This document shows positions 12,726-21,213 of a DNA stretch of 42,941 nucleotides, piece by piece. Under the pieces are notes generated by a model. That model worked only from the letters and a program-made list of their open reading frames with translations, searched no databases and was not told the DNA's origin. The position numbers and the translations under genes are program-made. Each line of letters opens with the position of its first letter. The stretch's first letter is position 1. Source of the stretch: a virus. The stretch is taken from IMG/VR virus record IMGVR_UViG_3300032893_000116, positions 1 to 42,941 of that record; one strand, given 5' to 3'.

Positions 12726-14230
12726 GGGGTCAGAGAAATGACTTCCCACCGCTGGGCAGTGCCGTTGTATATCGTGTGCAGGTAGGCCGGATTATTCGTG
12801 CTGGTCAAAGTGCCGCCAGTGCCCGTGGTGATCCGAAGTGAAGCCGTGGCCTCCGATCCGGATTCGTTGGCAATGGTCAAGCTGGTCTGGCCCTGAATGC
12901 GGATGACGCAGATAAAGCCGTCCTCCGGTGGTGTGCCGCTGGCATCCTTGGCCATGCTGATTATCCCGCCCGTGGTGGTCATTCCTGACGCGCGAAGGTA
13001 GGCATTCGTCCCAACCACGAGGCGGTTATTGCCGTTGGCCAGCGTGGTGATGAAGCCGGGAGAATAGGCCAGGCTCCCTTTCACGGTGTTCGTGCCTCCC
13101 CATAGGTTGTTCGATCCACGGCTTTGCGGAATCCAGTTGGTTGAAACATAGGCCGCCACTCCATTCGTCAGGTCCCTCAAGCGCGCCGTGGTGTTCGTGT
13201 TGGCTGCCGCTCCCGTGTTGAAATTCCAGAAGTCGGAGGCGCTGTCCTCCACCAGATTTGAGCCGGCCGCCCATGACAGATTCCCGCGCATGTAGGGGAT
13301 TCCCCAGAAAGCAGCGTTCGTGGTCCTGACGCCATTGGTCAGGGCTACGCTGTTCGTGGTGGCAGCGAACTGAAACGGCGCATATTGAGCTGGCGCAGGA
13401 ATGAGCCCCGGCACGTCTCCGCGCCTGACAACCGTGTTGTTCGTAGGGTGCAGCAAATCGAAAGTGAAACCATAGAGCCGCAGGGCATCAACGTAGGGCG
13501 TGACGTTCGTGGCTGCGTTCGCCGTGAGAATGAACGAGTTTGAGTCCATCCAGATTGCGCTGTTGCCGTGAATCCAGAGCACGTCCTGCTCCCAATCCAC
13601 GTCGTCCCATTGCCCGAGGAAATTCGTGAAGCCAAGCGTTGCCCGTTGCAGGACCGGATCGGTCAGAGTCGCGTTCGTGAACAGCTTGGCACCGCGAATG
13701 GTCTGTGCCGAGCTTGCGTCAACCAGGTTTGAGAAGGCGCTTGACGCAACTTTGACCGTGCTCGTGGTGTTCACATTGTTGAGCCATTCAACGAGTTCAC
13801 TGGCCATGTTCGTTCGCGTGTTCGTGGGGCAGGCCGTCCAGGGAATGAAGAACGGGTGAGCGTAGTTCACCTGCCAGTTGGTTGAATCGATGCGGCACCA
13901 TCCCGCGCTTGCCGTCAGCGTGAAATTCGTTCCTGCCGGCCCGATCAGCCATACGTTCGTTCCGATCAGGGACGGAGCCACGTAGGAGCCAGGAGCGTAA
14001 ACGGCCAGTTGGTTGTAAAGGTTGGACACGGACCAGGGGACGGTATTGGTGGCGGTGATCCATGCCGCAGCTTGAGCGGCATTCGTCCATGTTCGCTGGT
14101 CCGTGCCATTGATGAGCAGGTAGGCCCCGACTCCGGGCGTATTCGTGATCCCGATTGAGAAGCCGTATTGAGTGGCCCCTCGAGCAGGCAGCCAGGACAG
14201 AAGCAGGCAAAGTGTCAGGAGTTTTTTCAT
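12722..14230 (-). CDS. Second Asn/Thr-rich tail fibre/tip protein with signal peptide
   Basis: The ATG at 14230 overlaps the preceding stop. The 502-aa product starts MKKLLTLCLLLSWLPARGATQ, a Sec signal peptide. The body has fibre-like 'AQTIRGAKLFTNATLTDPVL' and ends with a beta-rich domain 'TSLTIANESGSEATASLRIT' plus 'LHTIYNGTAQRWEVISLT', a C-terminal pattern common in phage tail proteins. It lies between a baseplate-like protein and the large fibre, so it is probably a fibre or an adaptor. Thr and Asn codons dominate as in its neighbour. Confidence 0.7.
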   Translation of the reverse strand: MKKLLTLCLLLSWLPARGATQYGFSIGITNTPGVGAYLLINGTDQRTWTNAAQAAAWITATNTVPWSVSNLYNQLAVYAPGSYVAPSLIGTNVWLIGPAGTNFTLTASAGWCRIDSTNWQVNYAHPFFIPWTACPTNTRTNMASELVEWLNNVNTTSTVKVASSAFSNLVDASSAQTIRGAKLFTNATLTDPVLQRATLGFTNFLGQWDDVDWEQDVLWIHGNSAIWMDSNSFILTANAATNVTPYVDALRLYGFTFDLLHPTNNTVVRRGDVPGLIPAPAQYAPFQFAATTNSVALTNGVRTTNAAFWGIPYMRGNLSWAAGSNLVEDSASDFWNFNTGAAANTNTTARLRDLTNGVAAYVSTNWIPQSRGSNNLWGGTNTVKGSLAYSPGFITTLANGNNRLVVGTNAYLRASGMTTTGGIISMAKDASGTPPEDGFICVIRIQGQTSLTIANESGSEATASLRITTGTGGTLTSTNNPAYLHTIYNGTAQRWEVISLTP

Positions 14231-14847
14231 GCTGGTGTCAGGTTGTAGCTGGGGAGCCCGTCGTTGCCGACGCCCCACTGGATTTGATGGGCGCCGTCCG
14301 GTGAGGTCAGTGCGAACCATACGCCAGCCGGATTGATTCCTCTTCGGATGCAGGTGGACAGGCTGGCGGCAAGCTGGTCGCTGGTCACATAGACCACGCC
14401 CGGCGGCCCGGTGGGCGTTGTCACGGTCATCCCAACGTCAAGCACTGTCAGCAGGCAGATTCCCAGCACGTCCGTTGTGGCCGCGTCCCAGAGCGTGCAA
14501 TCGTAATTCCCGGCCGTGAGTCCGGACGTGTCGGCAGCGGTAAACGATATGGAGAAATGCTGCCGCGCCCCGGCGTCCCAATCGGCCGAAGTCAACGCCG
14601 TGGTGAAAGCTGACGTGGATTGCTCAACCGAGAGCCCGGCGAATGGTTGGGCGTGAACCGAGAGCTTGACCGTGGACAGGTTCCCCACGTCGTAAAGCTC
14701 AGAGTCCGTGCGCCACAGGGAGAAGCGGAACAGGGCTGGCGCCGCCTTGAAAATGACCGGCGACTTGGCGTTGTCATCGGTGAATTTCACGCCCCGCCGG
14801 CCGGGAAATACCTTGCAGCTTACGGTTGCGACAGTGGGCACGTTCAT
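14227..14847 (-). CDS. Tail/fibre-connecting protein, 206 aa
   Basis: The ATG at 14847 overlaps the previous stop by 4 bp. The product starts MNVPTVATVSCKVFPGRRGVKFTDD with a beta-rich N-terminal region and 'RFSLWRTDSELYDVGNLSTVKL', followed by a short linker at 'TPTGPPG' and a C-terminal domain 'GINPAGVWFALTSPDGAHQIQWGVGNDG'. This order (sandwich domain, Pro/Gly hinge, tail-fibre-like end) resembles upper-fibre or baseplate-to-fibre connectors. No signal peptide, unlike the genes after it. Family not certain. Confidence 0.55.
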   Translation of the reverse strand: MNVPTVATVSCKVFPGRRGVKFTDDNAKSPVIFKAAPALFRFSLWRTDSELYDVGNLSTVKLSVHAQPFAGLSVEQSTSAFTTALTSADWDAGARQHFSISFTAADTSGLTAGNYDCTLWDAATTDVLGICLLTVLDVGMTVTTPTGPPGVVYVTSDQLAASLSTCIRRGINPAGVWFALTSPDGAHQIQWGVGNDGLPSYNLTPA

Positions 14848-15251
14848 TCCAGTTTTGCTCCGGTAAAGGTCAAGGTCGCTTCATAGGCGACGGCCAGAAT
14901 TTCCTCGGGCCTGATTTCCGAATACGCGCAGCCGATCAGCGTTTGCCGGCCCGCGTCGAATGTCATTCTCAAGCTGCCCTGCCCGCCCATGGCCGCACCG
15001 AGCTTGCAGGCGTCCAGCCAGCAATCGTCAATCGACGAGAATTCCCGATGAATCTTAATCGTGACCTGGCACCCAAGATTCGCCCGGCTGAACACGCTTT
15101 GAAACGGAGCGCGAAACGGCTTTGCGACTTGCAACAACTGGCTGAAAGTTGGCGTCAGGCTGATAATCCACAAGCAACCGGGACCGCGCGACATGCCAGT
15201 GTCGCCGATCAGAACAGCGTCGCCTCCGTCCGGTTGCCATGTGGCCGTCAT
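14844..15251 (-). CDS. Tail protein of unknown role, 135 aa
   Basis: The ATG at 15251 lies directly after the tail tube gene. The product contains 'GDAVLIGDTGMSRGPGCLW' and 'LRMTFDAGRQTLIGCAYSEI', beta-rich and soluble. It overlaps the next gene by 4 bp. In ordinary siphoviruses the genes after the tube protein are tape-measure assembly chaperones, but no -1 frameshift site or chaperone pattern is visible here, and the tape measure gene lies elsewhere (30978-32471). Confidence 0.5.
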   Translation of the reverse strand: MTATWQPDGGDAVLIGDTGMSRGPGCLWIISLTPTFSQLLQVAKPFRAPFQSVFSRANLGCQVTIKIHREFSSIDDCWLDACKLGAAMGGQGSLRMTFDAGRQTLIGCAYSEIRPEEILAVAYEATLTFTGAKLE

Positions 15252-15254
15252 TCT

Positions 15255-16232
15255 TCAAGCGATGGTGAACAGCGCGCCTTGGACTCCTGCGGTGAATTGC
15301 CGGGTGGAGACAAAGGCCAGCTCACCGTCCCGCAGGTCGTTGTCGGCGTTTCCAAATCGGTAGCTGCCCTGGTGGAGCGCGCCTTTGGAGAGAGTGAAAT
15401 GAGTTGCCCCATCAACCACTCCCGCAACGGTCATGGTCTGCGAAACAGCATCCAGTGAACTGCCGCGTTTATTCGTCGCCCCCTGGACGTTGAGCATCGT
15501 CAGCACCTTGTCGTAAGCCTGTCCAACCGGCTCGAAGGTGGCAGCCACGGAAACAGATCGGAGGAATCTCTGCCACGTTCCGAGCATTTGAGTTTTGACC
15601 GTGCCGATGTCCAATGCGAATTTCACCTGCACGCCTTTGAGGGTGTCAATGGCAACCAGATCAGTCCCGAAAGTGACAGTATACGGCTGGTGGAGCAGGC
15701 TGGCATTTGTCAGGGTTGAATCCGTGAATGTTCCACCGGAAGCCGCCGCGGTGATCAGGCTGGAAGCGTCTGTCCAAGCCATCGTATCCCCGCGCAGCCC
15801 CATGATCCCTACAGGGCCGATCAGCGGACCCTCAATCGAGAAATTCAAATCCGGCATCTTGACCACAGCCGCGCTGATGATCGTGTGCAGGCTGGAATCG
15901 GCGCCGCTGGCGATCAGCGTGCAATCGTGCGCCGTGAAAAGCCCGGTCCCGGGGAGCGTGTTCGCATAGGGCCAGAGCGCCGCAATGTTCCCGGCCGAAA
16001 GGCGCGGGTCAACCGGGATGTCAGCGGTCACATATTCGTCAGTCAGAAAACTGTCAATCTCCATGCCGTAGAGATTCACCTTGCCGATGTCCTTTATCGG
16101 CTTGATCTCAACGGTCTGGTTGGCGTCCGTGAACCACGAGGTTGTGTCATAGGTCGATGGCGGGGTCTTGAGATACGCGAGCGTGTATTTCGCAGGTCCG
16201 AGAATAATAGTGGAACGGGATGGGATTGCCAT
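15255..16232 (-). CDS. Probable major tail (tube) protein
   Basis: The 325-aa product starts MAIPSRSTIILGPAKYTLAYL and has conserved-looking strings 'NQTVEIKPIKDIGKVNLYG', 'ADIPVDPRLSAGNIAALWPYA' and 'SEPRFG...'-type strands near the end ('GSYRFGNADNDLRDGELAFV'). Size, beta-rich sequence and position directly after the tail terminator fit the tail tube protein. No close family match is certain. It lies downstream of head-tail joining genes and upstream of fibres, as expected for a siphophage, although the tape measure gene does not follow it. Confidence 0.6.
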   Translation of the reverse strand: MAIPSRSTIILGPAKYTLAYLKTPPSTYDTTSWFTDANQTVEIKPIKDIGKVNLYGMEIDSFLTDEYVTADIPVDPRLSAGNIAALWPYANTLPGTGLFTAHDCTLIASGADSSLHTIISAAVVKMPDLNFSIEGPLIGPVGIMGLRGDTMAWTDASSLITAAASGGTFTDSTLTNASLLHQPYTVTFGTDLVAIDTLKGVQVKFALDIGTVKTQMLGTWQRFLRSVSVAATFEPVGQAYDKVLTMLNVQGATNKRGSSLDAVSQTMTVAGVVDGATHFTLSKGALHQGSYRFGNADNDLRDGELAFVSTRQFTAGVQGALFTIA

Positions 16233-16243
16233 AGTGTTTGTGG

Positions 16244-16951
16244 TTACGGTGCTGTTGCAATATTCGGGAACGAAGGAATGCTGTCATCAGGCAAATAAGC
16301 GGCTGCGCGGACAACGGTTCCGCTTCCGCAGGTGAATGGGGCAGAGTAAGCCTGACCGGTCTGCTGTGACGGGTAGCTTTCGTCCAGCGTGAAAAACATA
16401 CTTGCCAGAGGGGTGGCGCAAGCCAGGGTGCAAGTGCCAGATCCGAAAACGATGGACGGCGTGACAACCCGCACCATCAGGTTTGTATCCGCCTCCAGGC
16501 TCTGGAATGAGACTTCATAGGCAATAGGAGCGATGTCCACCGTGGCTCGCGTAATGCACGGCTTGCCGGGGCGAAGGAATTTTCCGAGGTTGAGCGGAGG
16601 ATAAAATTTGCACAGGTCAACCAGCCGGCGCGCAATGGCCAGCGCCTTGAGTCCGGTCCCGCCCGGGGCTCGATTGATGGCCGGAATTTCCATCACGAGC
16701 GCGCGCAGGTGAATATCCATCGGGCCAAAGCTGGCGTTTGGCATGGTGTCATCCGCCGATGGCCCCAGCCAGACGATGGCGGCCCCGGGCTTCCGGTTGT
16801 CTCCACCGGCCAGCGCCAGGCTCTGCTGAATTTCCTGCTCGAAATCGGCGATGTCCTCATGCGTGCAATACACATCGCCCAGGAATGGGTCGGAGCGAAC
16901 ACGGTCAACCATGTCCTCCTGAATATCGGTTAGCGTGGTGTAGCCGTTCAT
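16244..16951 (-). CDS. Tail terminator-like protein with C-terminal chitobiase-type beta domain
   Basis: The ATG at 16951 gives 235 aa. Residues 1-160 ('TLTDIQEDMVDRVRSDPFLG', 'MDIHLRALVMEIPAINR', 'ALAIARRLVDL') resemble tail terminator proteins that cap the tube. Residues ~170-235 ('PLASMFFTLDESYPSQQTGQ', 'YSAPFTCGSGTVVRAAAYL') match the small beta-sandwich found at the C-terminus of chitobiases (CHB_HEX_C pattern: 'YTLDGSxP...Y..PF.....TVVRA'). That domain would sit on the outside of the tail and may bind sugars. It overlaps the tail completion gene by 4 bp. Confidence 0.65.
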   Translation of the reverse strand: MNGYTTLTDIQEDMVDRVRSDPFLGDVYCTHEDIADFEQEIQQSLALAGGDNRKPGAAIVWLGPSADDTMPNASFGPMDIHLRALVMEIPAINRAPGGTGLKALAIARRLVDLCKFYPPLNLGKFLRPGKPCITRATVDIAPIAYEVSFQSLEADTNLMVRVVTPSIVFGSGTCTLACATPLASMFFTLDESYPSQQTGQAYSAPFTCGSGTVVRAAAYLPDDSIPSFPNIATAP

Positions 16952-17601
16952 TTCGCCCTCCGCGCTTTAATGGCCTTGAGGTATTGCCCGGCCGCGTCAA
17001 CTGCGGCCTGCTTCATTTCGTCAGGAGTGGGCAGCACAGTGGGGTCGCCCTTCTGGTCCGCGTGGCGAATGAACCGGAACATGAGCCGGTTCCCAAGGCT
17101 TGCCCGGCTGACGGTTCTCCACCGGCCTGAACCTGTCAGGATGCGTTCCCGGCCTTTCGTGCCATCCGTGGACTCCAATCCGATACACTTGGCCTTGCCG
17201 TCAACCACGCGCCAAGCGAGCTGCAGGTTGTCGAATTCACCGGCTCTGTGTCCGTAGGCAGCGCCATCAGCAGGGATGGTGAGAACCTTGCGGTTCACCG
17301 GGTCGATTGGCCCGCCCATGAGTCGCTGGCGCATTCCGATTTGGTCCACGCCCACGGAAAATCCGGTTTGCTCCGCGCTGAAAACGTGCGTCGCCCGGGA
17401 GGCTTTGGCATAGAATTGAGTGGGCACGCTGCCCTCCGGCCGCGCGGACCATCGGCTTGAGCTTAGGCCGATCAGGTGGCGCTTGATGCGCTGCGACACG
17501 CCTTGAGCCATGGCGCGGTTAATCTCCACGGAGAGCAGGGCTTTGGTCACCGCTTCCGCGTTGCCGATGCGACTGGAGTCAATGGAGATGGTGAGGCTCA
17601 T
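16948..17601 (-). CDS. Tail completion / phage virion morphogenesis protein
   Basis: The ATG at 17601 overlaps the stop of the 40-aa gene. The 217-aa product has an N-terminal helical part with 'SQRIKRHLIGLSSSRWSARP', an arginine-rich start typical of Mu gpG/P2 gpS-like and HK97 gp10-like proteins, then a beta-rich middle 'DQIGMRQRLMGGPIDPVNRK' and a C-terminal helix 'DEMKQAAVDAAGQYLKAIKARRA'. The location between head-tail connector genes and the tail terminator supports a neck or tail completion role. Confidence 0.65.
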   Translation of the reverse strand: MSLTISIDSSRIGNAEAVTKALLSVEINRAMAQGVSQRIKRHLIGLSSSRWSARPEGSVPTQFYAKASRATHVFSAEQTGFSVGVDQIGMRQRLMGGPIDPVNRKVLTIPADGAAYGHRAGEFDNLQLAWRVVDGKAKCIGLESTDGTKGRERILTGSGRWRTVSRASLGNRLMFRFIRHADQKGDPTVLPTPDEMKQAAVDAAGQYLKAIKARRAK

Positions 17602-17720
17602 TCGTCCTTCGGCAGTTCCTTTTCGAGCGCAGCAGAAAAGTCCAAAATATAGGCATCAAGCGCCTTATCGAATTCGTCCTGCACTTCGGCAGGTGGATTA
17701 GTATTTGTAGCTTCCGACAT
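17598..17720 (-). CDS. Small acidic 40-aa protein overlapping the MuF-type toxin gene
   Basis: The ATG at 17720 lies inside the last codons of the 17698-19212 gene and the TGA overlaps the next start. The product MSEATNTNPPAEVQDEFDKA... is short and acidic (about eleven Asp/Glu against four Lys), with a likely helix over residues 14-35. It sits exactly where a toxin-type gene would have its immunity gene, directly after the nuclease-like domain, but it is smaller than known nuclease immunity proteins. It could equally be a structural peptide. Confidence 0.6.
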   Translation of the reverse strand: MSEATNTNPPAEVQDEFDKALDAYILDFSAALEKELPKDE

Positions 17721-19212
17721 AGGCTTTCTTTGCTTCTGGCGAATTCCAGGCAATGCGAGCATGGAAACCCTCGAACTTGTAAATGTCTGCGGTGCGCGTG
17801 TCAGGATTAATAATGCTGGTCATAGTCCATGACTTGACCGGTCGCCCGAGTTTCTTGCTTAGATCGGCAACTGCCGCGTTCTTGCGGTCCATAATGTCTT
17901 TCGCCTTCTTCTCATTCCACGCAGCCTTGTCTTCCGGGCTCGCTTTCTTCAGCCACTCGGTTTCAGCCTTGCCCGGCTGTCCGATGGTGGCCCGCCATTG
18001 CTGCGCTGATTTGCCATTGCTGGCCAATCCAGTTTTAACTTCGATGGCGCCATGATCTTGCACAAGGTCGACTGCGTAATTCGCCTTGGCTTCGTTCAAT
18101 GGCCGGGCATCGGAAAGCCCTTGCGCTTTCAAATGAGCAATGATGATCTTTTCCCCGAGCGCGCCGACTTCCTGTTTGCTCGGATGCTCTTTCAATTCCA
18201 CGGACTCACCTGAGAATGCGCGCTGATCTGTTTTCTGTAGCGAAATGGCAGAGCTGCCAGAAGTGAATCTCCCATGGGCATCATGATAAGGATTTCCGAC
18301 TTCGCCAGCGTTCACCAGCAACTCCTCCCACCATTTTCGGTTAGCCATTGCCTTCTGTTTCAGGCTTTCCGGCAGCGCAAACGAGACTCCGCGCGGTTTC
18401 ACTTCCTGCCCGGGCTCAAGCACGCCAACGGCCACGGCTTCCTCGTAGGGCACATCGTCAAAACCCATGCCGGAATTGAACGCGAATGGTGGATAGTCCA
18501 AATCAAGCGCGTCTTTGAAAAGGTCGCTGCTGCCGAGCTTTTCCCAAATCGGATGATTCTTGAGCGCAACCATTCGGCCATCCTCGGTCAATACCCATCC
18601 TTCGTCCGTGCCTGATTGCGCCCCGGCAAGCTGGAAACGCTCTGGCCAGGAGTCGCCTTCGACTTCCTCAAGCTCCCCGCCTTTGATGCGCTTGAATCCC
18701 CGGGGCACTTCGCGCTCTTCGACGCGGACCAGTTCCCATGCCGGGAAAGCGTCAAGGGCGCCCTCATCCTGCCCTTGCCTTACCTGCCCGTAGCCTTGGG
18801 CAATTTGGACGTTCGTGTCCACCACGAGCTTTAGCCGAGCCGCACTGGCAAAGTCTTCGATGGTGCCTTCCTTGCCTGGCTCCGGCTCATAGCCCATCGC
18901 ATCGTAAAGCTGTTTCAACTCCGCACGCGCGCTCGCCGGGTCAAAGCCCACGGTGGTCAAGCCAAGTGGATTCTCAGGAGTGGCCCGCGCCGGCCGCGTC
19001 TCCTGCATGGGCTCAAGAATCGATCCGACCACGGCTTTCATGCGCTCCAGGGCCTCGGTGATCGTGTTCTGTGCGGAGAAAAAGGAACGCTCCCGGATGG
19101 CCTTGTCCAGCGCCTGAAGCTCGGCGGTGGTCATGGTCGTGGGCATGATCTCGCGCACGGCATGGAGCCCCAGGGCCTCGAGAAACGGCATTGGAGAAGG
19201 GAGTAGGCTCAT
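17698..19212 (-). CDS. MuF-type minor head protein with C-terminal PD-(D/E)XK-like nuclease domain
   Basis: The start is the ATG at 19212 in an ATGA overlap; the frame is open for 12 codons upstream. Of 504 aa, residues 1-~175 ('ARLKLVVDTNVQIAQGYGQV', 'RVEEREVPRGF') resemble the Mu gpF/SPP1 gp7-like head morphogenesis proteins. Residues 305-320 (GNPYHDAHGRFTSGS) are a hinge motif often found before accessory domains in phage head proteins. Residues ~345-504 look like a PD-(D/E)XK nuclease: Glu 354, Asp 382 ('NYAVDLV') and Glu 391-x-Lys 393 ('AIEVKTG'). Known MuF toxins share this layout, so the protein may be packaged and injected with the DNA. The nuclease call is motif-based. Confidence 0.7.
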   Translation of the reverse strand: MSLLPSPMPFLEALGLHAVREIMPTTMTTAELQALDKAIRERSFFSAQNTITEALERMKAVVGSILEPMQETRPARATPENPLGLTTVGFDPASARAELKQLYDAMGYEPEPGKEGTIEDFASAARLKLVVDTNVQIAQGYGQVRQGQDEGALDAFPAWELVRVEEREVPRGFKRIKGGELEEVEGDSWPERFQLAGAQSGTDEGWVLTEDGRMVALKNHPIWEKLGSSDLFKDALDLDYPPFAFNSGMGFDDVPYEEAVAVGVLEPGQEVKPRGVSFALPESLKQKAMANRKWWEELLVNAGEVGNPYHDAHGRFTSGSSAISLQKTDQRAFSGESVELKEHPSKQEVGALGEKIIIAHLKAQGLSDARPLNEAKANYAVDLVQDHGAIEVKTGLASNGKSAQQWRATIGQPGKAETEWLKKASPEDKAAWNEKKAKDIMDRKNAAVADLSKKLGRPVKSWTMTSIINPDTRTADIYKFEGFHARIAWNSPEAKKAYVGSYKY

Positions 19213-19655
19213 GCTCCATCCTGTTCCCACCGCGTAAATTGGCGGCACTTCGGCATGATGCTTGGGACTGGCCCGGTGCTCGTTTCAGCCGTGAAGGTGG
19301 TTGCCGCGTTGACGAAGAAACGCTTTTGGGCCACGTCCTGAAGTCGCTTGACCGCTTCGCGCTGTTCCTCTGACCGCTCCAGGCTTGAGAATATCTTGGC
19401 AGGAAAGCGGTTGGCCGCCGCCGTCCGAGCCATAATCAGCGCCGTGCGCTTCAGTTCGCCCGGGATCATACCATCATCCCCAAGGGGAATCCCTCCGGCC
19501 GAACAATAGCCCCGGACTTCGGTGCTGACACTGGCCAGAATATCCGGCAGAGGATCAGGCGTGTCTGTGGCCGTGAAATACGCCTTGAGCGCGTTAATTT
19601 CCGGCACGCTCATCACGTCCGCAAGGTCATCCGGCGTTAATGTGATCCAGGCCAT
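19209..19655 (-). CDS. Head-tail connector (Mu gp36/DUF1320-like)
   Basis: The ATG at 19655 gives 148 aa starting MAWITLTPDDLADVMSVPEI. The pattern 'EVRGYCSAGGIPLG', 'GELKRTALIMARTAAANRFP' and a helical middle with 'EEQREAVKRLQDVA' fits the Mu gp36 (DUF1320) head-tail adaptor family. No Shine-Dalgarno is visible. It overlaps the MuF-type gene by 4 bp and lies in the usual place after the capsid gene, although a secreted protein gene is inserted between them. Confidence 0.7.
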   Translation of the reverse strand: MAWITLTPDDLADVMSVPEINALKAYFTATDTPDPLPDILASVSTEVRGYCSAGGIPLGDDGMIPGELKRTALIMARTAAANRFPAKIFSSLERSEEQREAVKRLQDVAQKRFFVNAATTFTAETSTGPVPSIMPKCRQFTRWEQDGA

Positions 19656-19718
19656 GTGTGTTTTGTGGCGCGGGGAGGGAATCCATAAAACCTCCCCGCG
19701 CCTCGCGCCCAAGAGTGG

Positions 19719-20204
19719 TCAGTATTGGCCGATCAGCACGTTTGTGACGTAGCCGGTCATATTGGTGGCCTGATTGTTGTTCGTTATCATGTAGAGCTTC
19801 AGGTAGGTGAAGTTATCACAGACTGAAGCCGCGATGTTCGTGTACGAAAAAGCCTCAGTGGCCCCCTTCGGCACAATAAATGCCTGAATCATCTGGTTTG
19901 TGGCCGAGCAATAATTCGTGCCGTCAACCGATGTCATAAAAAACAGCCCGACAACGCCCGTGGTGCAAAGCGATGTCCCCACGTAGCGCCCGCAGATAGA
20001 GAAGCTGCGGCCAGGCGTGAGCGAAATGGCCTTGGCGTTAATGACGTTAGTGAACCCGGTTGAACCGGACATTGCGCCCGGGTCGAGGGTCACGATGTTG
20101 CTGAGTGCGTTTTGCACTTTCACCGGCACAACTTGCGCCGCAGCCGGAAGAATAAAGGCCAGCGCAAGCGTGGCCGTGATGAACAGGAGTTTAATCGTCT
20201 TCAT
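19719..20204 (-). CDS. Signal-peptide protein between capsid and connector genes
   Basis: The 161-aa product starts MKTIKLLFITATLALAFILP followed by AAAQ, a textbook Sec signal peptide with cleavage after Ala-Ala-Ala or Gln. The mature part is Asn/Thr-rich and beta-like ('SICGRYVGTSLCTTGVVGLF', 'YTNIAASVCDNFTYLKLYMI'). It has the style of the fibre-locus secreted proteins but sits between the major capsid and the connector genes, where secreted proteins are not expected. It may decorate the capsid after export or be a moron. No family is recognised. Confidence 0.75.
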   Translation of the reverse strand: MKTIKLLFITATLALAFILPAAAQVVPVKVQNALSNIVTLDPGAMSGSTGFTNVINAKAISLTPGRSFSICGRYVGTSLCTTGVVGLFFMTSVDGTNYCSATNQMIQAFIVPKGATEAFSYTNIAASVCDNFTYLKLYMITNNNQATNMTGYVTNVLIGQY

Positions 20205-20241
20205 ATTCTTTTTGAGAGTGAAGTTGCGGTTGGTTTGTGGC

Positions 20242-21213
20242 TTACGTGATCGTCAGCCGGCGGATTGACAGCGTGGACGTTGACTCGATGTCCTCATTCC
20301 ACTCGATCTTGTGAACGTCGCTGGACGCATCCTCATCGCGGTAGGTCCGCACGCCTTCAATCAGCACGTCCGAGCTACTGAAGCACTTGAAGGGGCTGGG
20401 GTCATAGAGCGTCGGGTTGGGAGAGCTTGACCACATATAAAGCTCGCTGGCCATGGCCTGCGTCTTGGTGACCGTGGTCTGGCCCTGTTTGGTGGCCGTG
20501 ATGCTGATCGGCTCGATGTGCGGCGTGATCGGGTAGGAGAGCATGGCCTGGAGTTGCGCCGTGCTCAGCCCGAGCGTGATGGCGAACATGCGCGCTTTGG
20601 TCTTGGGGTGATCGCGCAGCGTGATCCACGTTGTCGGACTCATCGCAATGTGCAGGTTTTTGGCGCTGCCCACATCGGTAATCAGGAGCCCGATTTGCTC
20701 GTCCAGTTGGTCGATGGGGTCGATGTTCGCATTGCTCCAGTTGCCCCGGCCGGCGACCGCCGTGGTGTTTGCCGCAACTGTGTCCAGGACGCGCTTCACG
20801 TAGCTGGTGGCCTTGCGGCTCAACATGCTCGTGATCTTTCCCTGATCCAAGAGTCCGTTGACCATCTGGCCGGCGGCCCCGGCTTCCTCGCGCTCGTGAT
20901 CGTCAACCGTGACCGCCAGGCCGTGCGGGACGCAATGGAACGTGCCATCCGTCGCTTGAAACCTGATGCGCTTCACCTGCCCGCCCACGCCCCGGTAGGT
21001 GTCCTCCGGCAGGAAGCTGTTGCGGTCGTCAAATTTTTTGTAGGTTCCGCTCGCGCCCGTGACGCGCACAATGGGGCACAGGGATTGTGCCAGATCATAC
21101 GCAGCCAGGCGATCCTGCATGAAGCCGATGGCGAGATTCGTCAAAGGCCAGTTGAATACAGCGGACGAGATTGCGCTCGGCTGCGTATTCATAATGAGTC
21201 CAGTGTTAGGCAT
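20242..21213 (-). CDS. Major capsid protein, HK97-like
   Basis: The 323-aa product (ATG 21213; a second ATG at 21192 is equally possible) contains 'NTQPSAISSAVFNWPLTNLA' at its start, then 'YRGVGGQVKRIRF', 'EREEAGAAGQMVNGLLDQGK' and a C-terminal beta region 'HKIEWNEDIESTSTLSIRR'. Size and position after protease and decoration genes fit the major capsid protein of a Mu-type head. The coding region is not interrupted and has no obvious N-terminal scaffold domain, consistent with a separate protease/scaffold gene. Confidence 0.75.
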   Translation of the reverse strand: MPNTGLIMNTQPSAISSAVFNWPLTNLAIGFMQDRLAAYDLAQSLCPIVRVTGASGTYKKFDDRNSFLPEDTYRGVGGQVKRIRFQATDGTFHCVPHGLAVTVDDHEREEAGAAGQMVNGLLDQGKITSMLSRKATSYVKRVLDTVAANTTAVAGRGNWSNANIDPIDQLDEQIGLLITDVGSAKNLHIAMSPTTWITLRDHPKTKARMFAITLGLSTAQLQAMLSYPITPHIEPISITATKQGQTTVTKTQAMASELYMWSSSPNPTLYDPSPFKCFSSSDVLIEGVRTYRDEDASSDVHKIEWNEDIESTSTLSIRRLTIT

